The notes beneath the pieces are model-generated. The model saw only the letters and a list, made by a program, of their open reading frames with translations, had not been told where the DNA came from and searched no databases. From assembly GCF_020026915.1 (NCBI RefSeq), contig NZ_JAINUY010000003.1:124001-188000 (forward strand): DNA of 64,000 nt. Direction: 5' to 3'. The position numbers were made by a program, and so were the translations under genes. The DNA is from Flavobacterium potami. Its GTDB lineage: Bacteria; Bacteroidota; Bacteroidia; Flavobacteriales; Flavobacteriaceae. Each line of letters starts with the position of its first letter. The first letter of the stretch is position 1. This document shows, piece after piece, positions 45,614 to 55,829 of this stretch.

Positions 45614-45666
45614 TTGTTTCAAGTTTCAAGTTGCTGAACAAAACTTGAAACCTGAAACTTGAAACT
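45614..45666. repeat. GTTTCAAG-family palindrome
   Basis: GTTTCAAGTTTCAAGTTG faces AACTTGAAACCTGAAAC across a short loop, at the 3' end of hisIE. Confidence 0.8.
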
Positions 45667-45671
45667 AAATT

Positions 45672-46268
45672 CTATTTCTGGCGTTTCTTTAAAACATCCA
45701 CAACATCATTTAATTGATACCCTTTTGCTTGAAGCAGAATTAAATAATGAAACAATAAATCAGCGCTTTCGCTAAGAAATAAATCATCATTGTCATCTTT
45801 TGCTTCAATAACAACTTCTACGGCTTCTTCGCCCACTTTTTGAGCAATTTTATTGATTCCTTTTTCGAATAATGAAGCGACGTAACTTTTCTCAGAATCA
45901 GCGTTTTCTCTTCTGGTTTTGATAGTATTTTCTAATTGAGAAATAAAACCATAATTAGCCGAATTTGGTTCTTGCCAGCAAGTATCTGCTCCAGTGTGGC
46001 ACGTTGGTCCGACAGGTTTTGCCTGAATCAAAAGCGTATCGCCATCACAATCATTTTTAATACTTACCAATTCTAAAAAGTTACCACTCTCCTCGCCTTT
46101 TGTCCAAAGTCTTTGTTTGGAACGGCTGAAGAAAGTCACTTTTTGAGTTTCTATTGTTTTTTGAAGCGATTCTTCGTTCATATAACCCAGCATCAAAACA
46201 TTTTTTGTCTCTGAATCCTGAATTATAGCTGGAATTAATCCGTGTGCGCTTTTGATATCTATTTCCAT
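45672..46268 (-). CDS. hisIE: bifunctional HisIE
   Basis: A 198-residue fusion of phosphoribosyl-AMP cyclohydrolase (N-terminal, with GPTCHTGADTCW and GDTLLIQ) and phosphoribosyl-ATP pyrophosphatase (C-terminal, EEAVEVVIEAKDDN). These are steps 3 and 2 of histidine synthesis. Last gene of hisGDCBHAFI. Confidence 0.95.
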   Translation of the reverse strand: MEIDIKSAHGLIPAIIQDSETKNVLMLGYMNEESLQKTIETQKVTFFSRSKQRLWTKGEESGNFLELVSIKNDCDGDTLLIQAKPVGPTCHTGADTCWQEPNSANYGFISQLENTIKTRRENADSEKSYVASLFEKGINKIAQKVGEEAVEVVIEAKDDNDDLFLSESADLLFHYLILLQAKGYQLNDVVDVLKKRQK

Positions 46269-46309
46269 ATTAGTCTAAAGTTGTAAAGTCGAAAGTCTTA
46301 AAGTTAAAA

Positions 46310-47065
46310 CTAAATTCGAACTTCTATATTGTTATTTCTTAGTTCTTGTTTCAACGCTTTGATTTCTATTTCTTTAAAGTGAAAAACGCTTGCTGCCAAA
46401 GCTGCATCTGCTTTTCCTTCTTTAAAAGAATCCACAAAATGTTGAATGTTTCCTGCACCTCCTGAAGCAATAATTGGAATATTTATTAATTCTGAAAGTT
46501 TAGCCAAAGCCTCATTTGCAAAACCGTTTTTAGTCCCGTCATTATCCATTGAAGTGAATAAAATTTCTCCTGCACCTCGCTCTGCGACTTCAACAGCCCA
46601 ATCGAATAAATTTAGTTCAGTTGGTACTTTTCCGCCCACTAAATGTACAATCCATTGTCCGTCAATTTGTTTGGCATCGATTGCAACAACAACGCACTGA
46701 CTTCCAAATTTCTGTGCCAAATCATTAATCAATTGCGGATTTTTTACTGCCGATGAATTGATCGAAACTTTATCTGCTCCGTTATTCAGCAGAATATCAA
46801 CATCTTCTACAGATGAAATTCCGCCGCCAACCGTAAACGGAATATTGATTTTTTCCGCTACACTTCGTACCATATTTACAAGTGTTTTGCGTCTTTCTTC
46901 TGTTGCTGAAATATCTAGAAAAACCAATTCGTCTGCGCCTTCAGCCGAATAAATTTCAGCCAATTCTACAGGATCACCGGCGTCGCGCAAATCAACAAAA
47001 TTGACGCCTTTTACGGTTCTTCCGTTTTTTATATCTAAGCAAGGTATAATTCTTTTTGCTAACAT
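46310..47065 (-). CDS. hisF: imidazole glycerol phosphate synthase, cyclase subunit
   Basis: A 251-residue TIM barrel beginning [19 protein letters not shown] with the two phosphate-binding loops and catalytic Asp residues ([15 protein letters not shown]). It pairs with the HisH amidotransferase encoded in the same operon. Confidence 0.96.
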   Translation of the reverse strand: MLAKRIIPCLDIKNGRTVKGVNFVDLRDAGDPVELAEIYSAEGADELVFLDISATEERRKTLVNMVRSVAEKINIPFTVGGGISSVEDVDILLNNGADKVSINSSAVKNPQLINDLAQKFGSQCVVVAIDAKQIDGQWIVHLVGGKVPTELNLFDWAVEVAERGAGEILFTSMDNDGTKNGFANEALAKLSELINIPIIASGGAGNIQHFVDSFKEGKADAALAASVFHFKEIEIKALKQELRNNNIEVRI

Positions 47066-47089
47066 TTTTTTTAATGTGTCAATTTGAGA

Positions 47090-47162
47090 ATTAGATAATT
47101 AGATAATTTTATGCAGTCGCTAAATAATTATCTAATTGACTAATTTTCTAATTATCTAATTA
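47090..47162. repeat. ATTATCTAATT word palindrome between hisA and hisF
   Basis: TTAGATAATTAGATAATTT on the left and AATTATCTAATTGACTAA on the right pair in the operon mRNA. Confidence 0.75.
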
Positions 47163-47874
47163 TAAAATTCTCCAGTTGTTTCAAACTAATTCTTCCTTCA
47201 TAAATTGCTTTTCCGATGATAGTACCTTCACAACCTAATTCAGCTAATTTTGGTAATTCGTCAAAAGTTGAAATTCCGCCAGAAGCGATTAGTTTTATGC
47301 CTGTAGCTTCTGATAAAATTTTGCTATACAAATCAAAACTTGGACCTTGAAGCATTCCATCTTTTGCAATATCCGTACAAATAACAAACTGAATTCCTTT
47401 TGATTGGTAGTCTTGAATGAATGGAACCAAATCTTCATTTGATTCTTCTAACCAACCTGAAACTGCAATCTTTTCATCTTTTGCGTCTGCGCCTAGAATG
47501 ATTTTCTCCGTTCCGTATTCTGAAATCCATTTTTCAAATATTGCTCTGTTTTTCACGGCTATACTTCCACCAGTTATTTGGTTTGCACCACTTTCAAAAG
47601 CAATTCTCAAATCATCATCTGATTTTAATCCGCCACCGAAATCAATTTTTAAGCTTGTTTGCGTTGCAATTTGTTCTAGTATCTTATAATTGACAATTTT
47701 ACTTGATTTTGCACCGTCAAGATCTACTAAATGCAGATATTCTATTCCATGGGTTTCAAATGATTTCGCCACTTCTAGCGGATTTTCATTGTAAATTATC
47801 TTAGTATCATAATCACCTTTGGACAAACGAACGCATTTTCCTTCAATGATATCTATGGCTGGTATTATTCTCAT
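47152..47874 (-). CDS. hisA: ProFAR isomerase
   Basis: From the start [15 protein letters not shown] at 47874 the protein has 240 residues; 12 codons of upstream frame are excluded. TIM barrel with [10 protein letters not shown] and IDFGGGLKS phosphate loops and the catalytic Asp in PAIDII. Fourth step of the histidine pathway. Confidence 0.94.
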   Translation of the reverse strand: MRIIPAIDIIEGKCVRLSKGDYDTKIIYNENPLEVAKSFETHGIEYLHLVDLDGAKSSKIVNYKILEQIATQTSLKIDFGGGLKSDDDLRIAFESGANQITGGSIAVKNRAIFEKWISEYGTEKIILGADAKDEKIAVSGWLEESNEDLVPFIQDYQSKGIQFVICTDIAKDGMLQGPSFDLYSKILSEATGIKLIASGGISTFDELPKLAELGCEGTIIGKAIYEGRISLKQLENFIIR

Positions 47875-47962
47875 TTTTTTTAGTCTTAAAGTTTGAAAGT
47901 CGAAAGTCATAAAGTCCTTTTCTAACGTTCAAAAATTGATATTTTGATTGATTTTTGATATT

Positions 47963-48553
47963 TTAATTGGAATTTAAATTCAAGAAGTTTCCAAGTATTT
48001 TCTCTCCAACATCACCACTTTTTTCTGGGTGAAACTGCGTTCCATAAAAATTATCTTTCTGTAAAGCCGATGCATATTCAACATCATAATTGGTTTTAGC
48101 AATTGCATATTCGCAATTTGGCGCATAAAAACTATGAACCAAATACATGAATTCATTTTCAGAAATACCTTTAAACAAATCGGTTTTTAAATCATAAATC
48201 TGATTCCATCCCATTTGCGGCACTTTTACGTTGTTTGAAAATTTCAAAACATCGACATCAAAAATTCCTAAACCTTCTGTATTTCCTTCTTCTGTTTTAT
48301 TACACATTAATTGCATTCCAAGACAAATTCCTAAAACAGGTTGTTTCAATTGCGGAATCAAACTGTCCAGTCCGCTTTCGCGAAGTTTTGTCATCGCCGA
48401 ACTTGCTTCGCCAACACCAGGAAAAATCACTTTATCTGCCGCTTTTATTTCCTCAGGATTATTACTCAAAACTGCTTTAAACCCCAGTCTTTCAATAGCA
48501 AACATAATGCTCTGAATATTTCCTGCTCCGTAATTTATAATTACTATTTTCAT
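47963..48553 (-). CDS. hisH: imidazole glycerol phosphate synthase, glutaminase subunit
   Basis: A 196-residue class I amidotransferase with nucleophile Cys in PVLGICLGMQLM, and His-Pro-Glu in GTQFHPEKSG. Gives ammonia to HisF. Confidence 0.96.
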   Translation of the reverse strand: MKIVIINYGAGNIQSIMFAIERLGFKAVLSNNPEEIKAADKVIFPGVGEASSAMTKLRESGLDSLIPQLKQPVLGICLGMQLMCNKTEEGNTEGLGIFDVDVLKFSNNVKVPQMGWNQIYDLKTDLFKGISENEFMYLVHSFYAPNCEYAIAKTNYDVEYASALQKDNFYGTQFHPEKSGDVGEKILGNFLNLNSN

Positions 48554-48566
48554 TTTGTTTTTTGTT

Positions 48567-48644
48567 TGTTTTGTTTCAAGTTTAAAGTTTCAGGTTTCAC
48601 GTTCTGTTGATCAACATGCAACTTTAAACCTGAAACTTGAAACA
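48567..48644. repeat. GTTTCAAG-family palindrome between hisB and hisH
   Basis: GTTTCAAGTTTAAAGTTTC faces ACTTTAAACCTGAAACTTG across a 25-nt loop. Confidence 0.8.
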
Positions 48645-48648
48645 AATT

Positions 48649-49785
48649 TTAAAGCATTCCTTTCGTCGAAGGCAAAATCATTTTTTCGGTATCTCTTTTT
48701 ACGGCTACTTTTATCGCTTTCGCGAAAGCTTTAAAGATTGCTTCGATTTTGTGATGTTCGTTGATTCCTTCTGCTTTGATATTTAAGTTAGCTTTTGCTC
48801 CGTCTGTGAATGATTTAAAGAAATGATAGAACATTTCTGTTGGCATTTTGCCCACCATTTCACGTTTGAATTCTGTTTCCCAGATTAACCAATTTCTTCC
48901 TCCGAAATCAATTGCAGCCTGCGCTAAACAATCATCCATTGGAAGACAAAATCCGTAACGCTCGATTCCTAGTTTATTTCCTAATGCTTTTGCGAAAACT
49001 TCTCCAAGCGCAATTGCCGTATCTTCGATTGTATGATGCTCATCAACTTCTAAATCGCCTTTAACCGTAATTTCCAAATCCATTTGACCGTGACGTGAAA
49101 TTTGATCCAACATATGGTCAAAAAATGCGATTCCGGTGTCGATCTTGCTTTTTCCTGTTCCATCAAGATTTAAGTTGATGTAAATATCGGTTTCGTTTGT
49201 TTTACGAGTAATCGAAGCAGAACGTGCTTCTAATTTTAAAAACTCATAAATCTTCTTCCAATCCATTGACTGCAAAACAATCGTATCATTTAATTCTTCA
49301 CGCTTAGATGAAATTTCAGTACTTCCTGCTCCATCTGTATCGTTCATGAAAATTGCTTTTGCTCCTAAGTTTTTAGCCAATTCAACATCCGTTAAACGAT
49401 CTCCTAAAACAAAAGAGTTTTCTAAATCATATTCTGGATTGTTTAAATATTTAGTCAACATTCCAGTTCTAGGCTTACGAGTTGGTGCATTTTCTTCAGG
49501 AAAACTTCTGTCTACAAAGATTTCATCAAAAACAACACCTTCATTTTCAAATGCCTTTAGAATGAAATTTTGCGTTGGCCAAAATGTATCTTCTGGAAAA
49601 CTATCCGTTCCTAAACCATCCTGATTGGTTACCATTGCTAATTCGTAATCCAATTCGGCTGCGATTTTAGCCAGATACTGAAAGGCTTTTGGATAAAATT
49701 CCAGTTTATCCAAACTGTCTAATTGGTAATTTTCAGGTTCTAAAACAATCGTTCCGTCACGATCGATAAAAAGTACTTTTTTCAT
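48649..49785 (-). CDS. hisB: bifunctional HisNB (phosphatase and IGP dehydratase)
   Basis: A 378-residue fusion. The N-terminal HAD phosphatase carries [15 protein letters not shown] and [15 protein letters not shown]; it removes phosphate from histidinol-P. The C-terminal dehydratase has the metal site [14 protein letters not shown] and the second HH site in [14 protein letters not shown]. Confidence 0.95.
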   Translation of the reverse strand: MKKVLFIDRDGTIVLEPENYQLDSLDKLEFYPKAFQYLAKIAAELDYELAMVTNQDGLGTDSFPEDTFWPTQNFILKAFENEGVVFDEIFVDRSFPEENAPTRKPRTGMLTKYLNNPEYDLENSFVLGDRLTDVELAKNLGAKAIFMNDTDGAGSTEISSKREELNDTIVLQSMDWKKIYEFLKLEARSASITRKTNETDIYINLNLDGTGKSKIDTGIAFFDHMLDQISRHGQMDLEITVKGDLEVDEHHTIEDTAIALGEVFAKALGNKLGIERYGFCLPMDDCLAQAAIDFGGRNWLIWETEFKREMVGKMPTEMFYHFFKSFTDGAKANLNIKAEGINEHHKIEAIFKAFAKAIKVAVKRDTEKMILPSTKGML

Positions 49786-49798
49786 AATATTTTTTGTT

Positions 49799-49895
49799 CT
49801 GCCACAGATTTCACAGATTTAATGGATTTTTCTTTTGCCACGAATTTCACGAATCTACACGAATTAAATTAGTGAAATTTGTGTAATTCGTGGCT
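49799..49895. repeat. CACGAATTTCAC word palindrome between hisC and hisB
   Basis: GCCACGAATTTCACGAAT and its near complement GTGTAATTCGTGGC form the stem. Upstream there is a half word GCCACAGATTTCACAGATTT without a partner. Confidence 0.75.
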
Positions 49896-49904
49896 TTATG
49901 TTTT

Positions 49905-50954
49905 TTAACTCAATGATTTTAATTCTCTAATTACAACCGCATTCTCTTCTTTTGTCCCGATTGTAAAACGAAGGCAATTTTCGCATAAAGGTTGTGTTGT
50001 TCTATTTCTGATAACAATTCCTTTTTCAATTAATTGATCGTATCTTTTGTTAGCATCATCCACTTTTGCTAAAATAAAATTAGCTTCTGTTGGATATACT
50101 TTTTCAACAAAACTTACTTCAAGCAAAACTTTAAGTAATTCTTCTCTTTGCTCTATAATAGAAGCTATTTCTTGTTTTATCTTTTCTGAATTTTTTAAAC
50201 GTTCTTTCGCTCTTTGTTGTGTTAATTCGTTTACGTTATAAGGCGGTTTTATTTTGTTTAAAACTGAAATCACAGCTTCAGAAGCGTAGCAAATTCCTAA
50301 ACGGATTCCAGCTAAACCATAGGCCTTAGAAAGTGTTTGAGTAATCACTAAATTAGGATAAGCATCAATTTCTGCCAACCAACTTTCTTTATCTGAAAAA
50401 TCTATGTAAGCTTCATCAATCACAACCAAACCTTTAAAATTTTGAAGCAATTTCACCACACTTTCGTCTGAAAAAGAATTTCCGGTTGGGTTATTTGGTG
50501 AACATAAAAAGATGATTTTTGTATTGTCATCAACCGCTTCCAAGATCTTTTCTACTTGTGGTTGAAAATCTGTTGTCAACAAAACTTCTCTGTTTTCAAC
50601 TGCATTAATGTTTGCCAAAACTCCATACATTCCATATGTTGGCGGCAGCGAAATAATATTATCTTTATTTGGTTCACAGAAAGCTCTGAAAAGTAAATCT
50701 AAAACTTCATCACTTCCATTTCCTAATAAAATCTTACTTTGCTTTGTCAAATTGTTTTTAGCCAGAATCGCCTTAACCGAATTCTGCTGTGGATCTGGGT
50801 AACGATTTACACCATTTTGATATGGATTCTCATTAGCGTCCAAAAAAATCATTTCAGCAGTATCAAAATCTTCAAACTCATCTCTTGCAGACGAATATGG
50901 TTTTAAAGATTTTACATTTTCACGTGTTATTGTATTTATATCGAAGGTACTCAT
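49905..50954 (-). CDS. hisC: histidinol-phosphate aminotransferase
   Basis: A 349-residue PLP enzyme. The Lys site is ITQTLSKAYGLAGIRLG, and VVIDEAYIDF is the Asp/Tyr motif for PLP. The arginine at RFTIGT binds substrate. Seventh step of the pathway. Confidence 0.95.
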   Translation of the reverse strand: MSTFDINTITRENVKSLKPYSSARDEFEDFDTAEMIFLDANENPYQNGVNRYPDPQQNSVKAILAKNNLTKQSKILLGNGSDEVLDLLFRAFCEPNKDNIISLPPTYGMYGVLANINAVENREVLLTTDFQPQVEKILEAVDDNTKIIFLCSPNNPTGNSFSDESVVKLLQNFKGLVVIDEAYIDFSDKESWLAEIDAYPNLVITQTLSKAYGLAGIRLGICYASEAVISVLNKIKPPYNVNELTQQRAKERLKNSEKIKQEIASIIEQREELLKVLLEVSFVEKVYPTEANFILAKVDDANKRYDQLIEKGIVIRNRTTQPLCENCLRFTIGTKEENAVVIRELKSLS

Positions 50955-50969
50955 TGTTTTTTTCTTTTT

Positions 50970-51058
50970 TAGAATATAGAAAATAGAGCAAAGAGAATAG
51001 ACTTCATATCTTACTCATTTCTTTATTCTTTTCTCTATACTCTCTATTCTATGCTCTT
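50970..51058. repeat. TAGAGAATAG word palindrome between hisD and hisC
   Basis: Words such as AGAATATAGAAAATAGAG, with CTCTATACTCTCTATTCTA on the other arm, are nearly complementary. Confidence 0.72.
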
Positions 51059-52342
51059 TTACTCTAAACTCTTTAATCTCAAGGTCACTGCATTTTTATG
51101 CGCCTGCAACCCTTCAGCTTCGGCCATAGTTTCAATAGCTTTTCCTATGTTTAAAATTCCAGTTTTTGTGATTTTTTGAAAAGTCATTGATTTCATGAAA
51201 CTATCCAGATTTACACCGCTGTAATTTTTAGCATAACCATTTGTTGGTAACGTATGATTTGTTCCAGAGGCATAATCTCCAGCGCTTTCTGGTGTGTAAT
51301 TTCCAATAAAAACAGAACCCGCATTTACAATTCCATTGCAGTAGAAATCATCATATTCTGAACAGATTATAAAGTGTTCTGGGCCGTATTCGTTAATTAA
51401 ATCCAAAGCTATTTGATCATTTTCTACATAAATTAGTTTGGAATTTTCGATGGCTTTTTCTGCAATTGCTTTTCTAGGAAGCACTTCTAATTGAGATTGC
51501 ACTTCTTTCTCCACTTCATCAATCAGTTTTTTTGAAGTTGAGACTAAAATCACCTGACTATCTGTTCCATGTTCTGCCTGAGAAAGCAGATCAGAAGCTA
51601 CAAAAGCTGGAACTGCAGTATCATCGGCCACAATTAATAGTTCTGAAGGACCTGCCGGCATATCGATTGCCACCCCAAATTGAGTAGCTAATTGCTTAGC
51701 AACCGTTACAAACTGATTTCCAGGTCCGAAGATTTTATATACTTTCGGGATTGATTGTGTTCCGAATGTCATACCTGCAATAGCTTGAATTCCACCCACT
51801 TTTAAAATTTTAGTCACTCCACATAAATTTGCAGCATATAAAATTGCTGGATTTATTTTTCCTTTTTTATCAGGAGGAGAACATAAAACAATTTCTTTAC
51901 AGCCCGCGATTTCAGCAGGAACTGCTAACATTAAGACAGTTGAAAACAAGGGTGCAGTTCCACCTGGAATGTATAAACCAATTTTTTGAATTGGTCTTTT
52001 TTCCTGCCAGCAATCTACTCCTTCAATGGTTTCAAGTGAAACTCTTTCTGTTTTCTGAGCTTTGTGAAATTTGTAAATATTGTTCTTAGCCAATTGAATT
52101 GCCTCTTTTAATTCGTTCGGAATCAATTCAATCGCTTCATTTATCTCTTCTAAAGAAACTTCATAATTATCTTGTGAGATTCCATCAAAAATTGAAGTGT
52201 ATTTTGCAACCGCTTCATCTCCTTTTTTCTGTACTTCTCTAAAAATCTCTTTTACCGTAACCTCAATATCATCAATAGTCTGAGTTGGTCTTTTTAATAT
52301 TTCTGACCAGCTTTCTGGTTTTGGGTTGTCTATTTTATTCAT
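51059..52342 (-). CDS. hisD: histidinol dehydrogenase
   Basis: A 427-residue zinc enzyme catalysing the last two steps. GLYIPGGTAPLFSTV, the zinc-site segment LLSQAEHGTDSQVIL and TNHTLPTNGYA with catalytic His residues are all present. Confidence 0.96.
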   Translation of the reverse strand: MNKIDNPKPESWSEILKRPTQTIDDIEVTVKEIFREVQKKGDEAVAKYTSIFDGISQDNYEVSLEEINEAIELIPNELKEAIQLAKNNIYKFHKAQKTERVSLETIEGVDCWQEKRPIQKIGLYIPGGTAPLFSTVLMLAVPAEIAGCKEIVLCSPPDKKGKINPAILYAANLCGVTKILKVGGIQAIAGMTFGTQSIPKVYKIFGPGNQFVTVAKQLATQFGVAIDMPAGPSELLIVADDTAVPAFVASDLLSQAEHGTDSQVILVSTSKKLIDEVEKEVQSQLEVLPRKAIAEKAIENSKLIYVENDQIALDLINEYGPEHFIICSEYDDFYCNGIVNAGSVFIGNYTPESAGDYASGTNHTLPTNGYAKNYSGVNLDSFMKSMTFQKITKTGILNIGKAIETMAEAEGLQAHKNAVTLRLKSLE

Positions 52343-52349
52343 TTTTTTT

Positions 52350-52486
52350 AATGCTTTTGGCTATAAGCTTTAGGCTTTGTTACTTTGTCTTTTTTAGGCT
52401 TTAAGCTTTAGGCAATAAGCTTTAAGCTTTTTTACTTTGTGATTTGGCTTAAAGCTTATTGCCTAAAGCCTACAGCGGGCGAAAGC
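52350..52486. repeat. AAGCTTTAGGC word palindrome between hisG and hisD
   Basis: AGGCTTTAAGCTTTAGGCA and AATAAGCTTTAAGC face GCTTAAAGCTTATTGCC and TAAAGCC. The stem is about 25 bp. Confidence 0.82.
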
Positions 52487-53344
52487 CTACAATACCATTT
52501 TCTCAATTGGGCAAACTAGAATTCCTTCTGCTCCAACTTCTTTTAATTGATCGATTACATCCCAAAAAGTATCTTTATCAATTACGGAGTGAACACTGCT
52601 CCAACCTTCTTGTGCTAGCGGAAGAACTGTTAAACTTCTCAAGACTGGAAGAATTTTTCCAACTGCATCAATTTTATCATTTGGAACGTTCATTAAAATG
52701 TATTTTGAATTTCTAGCTCTTAAAACGGCCTGAATTCTAAATTTTAATGTATCAATGTGTTTTTGGATTTCTGGCGAAACTTTAGGAGAAACCGCTAAAA
52801 CAGCTTCACTTTTTAAGATCACTTCAACTTCTTTTAAGTTGTTTTTGAATAAAGTACTTCCACTTGAAACGATATCTACAATCGCATCTGCCAATCCGAT
52901 GTTTGGTGCAATTTCTACAGAACCTGAAATTTGGTGAATATCTACAGTTAAACCAAATTTACCGAAAAATTCATTTACCGTGTTTGGATAAGAGGTTGCA
53001 ACACGTAAACCTGCTAAATCCTGAACCGAATTGTATTCGAATGTTTTTGGAACAGCTACAGAAACTTTGCATTTTGAGAATCCTAATTTCTGAACTACTT
53101 CGATTCCTTTTCCTTTTTCTACCAAAAGATTGTCGCCTACAATTGCTAAATCTACTACTCCATCAATTAGATATTGAGGAATATCTGAATTTCTTAAATA
53201 CAAAACTTCAAGAGGAAAATTTGAAGCTTCTGCTTTTAATTGGTCGATTCCGTTGTTGATTGAAATACCGCAGTCTTTTAAGATTTGAATGCTATCTTCA
53301 TTTAAACGCCCTGATTTTTGAATTGCAATTTTTAAAGTACTCAT
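52487..53344 (-). CDS. hisG: ATP phosphoribosyltransferase
   Basis: A 285-residue long-form HisG, first enzyme of histidine synthesis. LKIAIQKSGRLNEDS at the start, the PRPP loop EIAPNIGLADAIVDIVSSG, and a C-terminal regulatory histidine-binding domain (from about 200; KYILMNVPNDKID) are present. First gene of the his operon, behind a His leader. Confidence 0.96.
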   Translation of the reverse strand: MSTLKIAIQKSGRLNEDSIQILKDCGISINNGIDQLKAEASNFPLEVLYLRNSDIPQYLIDGVVDLAIVGDNLLVEKGKGIEVVQKLGFSKCKVSVAVPKTFEYNSVQDLAGLRVATSYPNTVNEFFGKFGLTVDIHQISGSVEIAPNIGLADAIVDIVSSGSTLFKNNLKEVEVILKSEAVLAVSPKVSPEIQKHIDTLKFRIQAVLRARNSKYILMNVPNDKIDAVGKILPVLRSLTVLPLAQEGWSSVHSVIDKDTFWDVIDQLKEVGAEGILVCPIEKMVL

Positions 53345-53398
53345 TTTTTTTAGTTGTTTGTTGGTTTAGAGTTTGAGTACAAAGAGAGTTAGAATTAA

Positions 53399-53430
53399 AA
53401 AACCCGTTTGATGTACTCAAACGGGTTTTA
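53399..53430 (-). terminator. his attenuator terminator
   Basis: On the minus strand AACCCGTTTGA and TCAAACGGGTT form an 11-bp stem followed by T residues, between the leader peptide and hisG. Confidence 0.88.
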
Positions 53431-53456
53431 AAATATGATGATTTACACGCATACCA

Positions 53457-53516
53457 TTAACACATCGCTTGAGAGCAATAATGTACATGATGATGATGTA
53501 ATTGAATTGAAATCAT
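53457..53516 (-). CDS. hisL: his leader peptide (attenuator)
   Basis: A 19-residue frame, MISIQL followed by four His in a row, then VHYCSQAMC. It therefore has five His codons in six positions. It ends 27 nt before the attenuator terminator arm and precedes hisG. Stalling at His codons would favour antitermination when histidine is scarce. Candidate antiterminator arms were not folded. Confidence 0.88.
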   Translation of the reverse strand: MISIQLHHHHVHYCSQAMC

Positions 53517-53551
53517 GATTTGTTTTGTTTTTTACTTCTTTGATTCGGTTG

Positions 53552-53583
53552 CAAATATAATAGATAAATTAATTAAAAAGCAA
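53552..53583 (-). promoter_or_regulatory. candidate his promoter
   Basis: On the minus strand TTG is followed after 21 nt by TATATTTG, close to the Bacteroidota consensus, 35 nt before the leader ATG. Confidence 0.6.
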
Positions 53584-53656
53584 TTATTATTTTAACTTAA
53601 CGATAGTTTATTGTTAAAAAACAGCTGGAAGCCCTTTTGGTATAATAATTTTGAAA

Positions 53657-55057
53657 TTAATTTAACGAATTATCAAATTCATTAAAAACCAATAAAACCT
53701 TCGTTCCTTTTCCAATTTCACTTTCGATTTTAAATTTAATCTGAAGCAAATCTGTCATTCTTTTTACAATAAACAAACCAAGTCCTGTTCCTTTTATTTC
53801 ACTATGATTTAAAGAATCAGACCTAAAAAACGGATTCATAATCGACTCTAAATCTTTTCTTGCAATTCCGATTCCCTGATCCTGTATAGTGCAAACTATT
53901 TTATCCTTTTCTCTTGCTAAAGAAATAGTAATTTTTGTTTCATTATTGGAATATTTAACAGCATTTGAGATAATATTTCGCAAAATTGTGACCGTTAGAT
54001 AATGATCTGAATAAATACTAAACTCTTCTTTTGCTTCTAACGACACATTGAGTTTCTTAGCATTTATTTTTTCCGCATTCAAGGTTAAAACATCCAAAAT
54101 CGAAGCATTTAAAAATACATTTTCTTTAACAATATTTTGCTTTTGATTTTCAAAACGAGCCATCAAAAGTAATTGATCTACTAAAGAATTTAGATGGTCA
54201 ACTTCATTAATACAATAATTTATTTTCTCTTCATACTCTTTGCTATCTCGAGGTTTACGTATTAGAACTTCAAGTGTTCCTTTAATTACAGTAAGAGGTG
54301 TTCTCAGTTCGTGAGAAGCATCAGAAGTAAACTGTTTTTCGCGCTCAATTGCATCTTCAATTCTGTTCAACAAATTATTGATTGTTTTTGAAAGCGTAAA
54401 CAATTCATCCCTTGTTTTTGGAAGCGGGATTCTCGATTTCAAATTGTCTTTTGTAATAATTTTTGAAGTATTAATAATGTCATTTATTGGCTTTATACTT
54501 CTTCCTGCATAAAATCGGGCTAAGAAAAACAATATTAAAAGAATAATTGGAAAAGTAATCAATAATGTACCCATCAAATTATCCAAAACTTTTGAAGAAT
54601 CCGAAAGCGACATGGCAATGATCAAATATCCAATTTTCTTCGATTTTATATGAAGAGGAACCTGAATCTGGCGAATTTTATTTCCTAGTAATTTGGTATC
54701 AAAAAGCTGAAAATGTTCTTTACTTTCATGAAAAACCAATTTCTCATTCTTTAAATTGGGAGACTTTTCTAAGATTTTTTTATTCAAATCTAAAAACTGG
54801 ACAAAAACAGGATTTACATCAACAGAATTATGTTCTCTTTCCTCCCACTCTTCTGCATCCATATAGATAATTTTGCCGTTTTCTATTTTAAGTTCCTTTA
54901 AATGATCGGCAATTTCGATATTCAAATTTTCGTCAATATGATTGTAAACCGTTAATTTTACAATGAAATAAATTGCTGAAAAAACAACCAAGACCAAAAG
55001 TCCAGTTCCAACAATATAATTTAAGGCAATTCGATTTTTAAAAGATAATGATTTCAT
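53657..55057 (-). CDS. sensor histidine kinase
   Basis: A 466-residue inner-membrane kinase with two membrane helices (about 12-32 and 160-180), a periplasmic sensor domain between them, a HAMP-like linker, the HisKA box SDASHELRTPL with the phospho-His near residue 245, and HATPase motifs ISNAVKYSN, DQGIGIARKDL and GTGLGLFIVKRM. It starts 3 nt from the response regulator. The signal is unknown. Confidence 0.92.
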   Translation of the reverse strand: MKSLSFKNRIALNYIVGTGLLVLVVFSAIYFIVKLTVYNHIDENLNIEIADHLKELKIENGKIIYMDAEEWEEREHNSVDVNPVFVQFLDLNKKILEKSPNLKNEKLVFHESKEHFQLFDTKLLGNKIRQIQVPLHIKSKKIGYLIIAMSLSDSSKVLDNLMGTLLITFPIILLILFFLARFYAGRSIKPINDIINTSKIITKDNLKSRIPLPKTRDELFTLSKTINNLLNRIEDAIEREKQFTSDASHELRTPLTVIKGTLEVLIRKPRDSKEYEEKINYCINEVDHLNSLVDQLLLMARFENQKQNIVKENVFLNASILDVLTLNAEKINAKKLNVSLEAKEEFSIYSDHYLTVTILRNIISNAVKYSNNETKITISLAREKDKIVCTIQDQGIGIARKDLESIMNPFFRSDSLNHSEIKGTGLGLFIVKRMTDLLQIKFKIESEIGKGTKVLLVFNEFDNSLN

Positions 55058-55060
55058 GTA

Positions 55061-55723
55061 TTAATCATTGGCGATATAACCAATTCCGCGAATAGTTTTT
55101 ATATAATCTTCTTCAATTTTAAGGTTTAATTTTTTACGAATAGCATTCATAAAAACATCGATAACACCTGTATCGTATTCAAAATTGATTTCCCAAACAT
55201 CTCTCAAAATCTGATTTCTAGTACAAACTTTACCTTTATTTTCAATCAGATAAGTCAATAATTCGAATTCTCTTTGTGTCAATGAAATTTCTTCATCGTT
55301 TTTTAAAACGATATGTTTAGACAAATCAATAGTTATATTACCAAGAGTTAGAACTTCTGTTTTAATTTTGTTTCTAAAATGAACTTTAATGCGTTCTACA
55401 AGTTCTTCAAAGCTAAATGGTTTCTTAATATAATCGTTTGCACCAGCTTTTAAACCCTCGATTGTTTCCTGAACAGTATCTTTTGCAGTTAAAAATATAA
55501 TAGGTGTCGTTTGGTCTTTAATGCGAATGGCTTTGCACAAATCCAAACCGTTTATTTTTGGGAGCATCCAATCTAGAAGAATCAAATCGAACTTCTGATC
55601 CTGAACAAGCTCAAACCCCTTAGAACCATCATTGGCTGTAGTTATCTGATAGCCTTCTTCTTGAAGACCTTGCTTTAAAAACTGGACAATTCCTACTTCG
55701 TCTTCAACTATTAAAATATGCAT
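55061..55723 (-). CDS. OmpR/PhoB-family response regulator
   Basis: A 220-residue regulator with a receiver domain (DE at 7-8, phospho-Asp in LILLDWMLPKING, Lys in KKPFSFEELVE) and a winged-helix domain (ISLTQREFELLTYLIENKG, DTGVIDVFMNAIRKKL, TIRGIGYIA). It lies opposite an LtaS-like sulfatase gene across a TTAAG repeat array that probably is its operator. Confidence 0.93.
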   Translation of the reverse strand: MHILIVEDEVGIVQFLKQGLQEEGYQITTANDGSKGFELVQDQKFDLILLDWMLPKINGLDLCKAIRIKDQTTPIIFLTAKDTVQETIEGLKAGANDYIKKPFSFEELVERIKVHFRNKIKTEVLTLGNITIDLSKHIVLKNDEEISLTQREFELLTYLIENKGKVCTRNQILRDVWEINFEYDTGVIDVFMNAIRKKLNLKIEEDYIKTIRGIGYIAND

Positions 55724-55829
55724 GTAATCGTATTAATTAAGATTAGGATTTCATTTTACACTTCAAAGATAGAGAATTTTGAAGTTGAAAATTAACGTTT
55801 TAATTCATGAAATAAAGGAAACCAGTATC

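Noticed and set aside
48231..48610. Several plus-strand frames opposite hisH
   Set aside because: All are antisense shadows of hisH, which has complete catalytic motifs.
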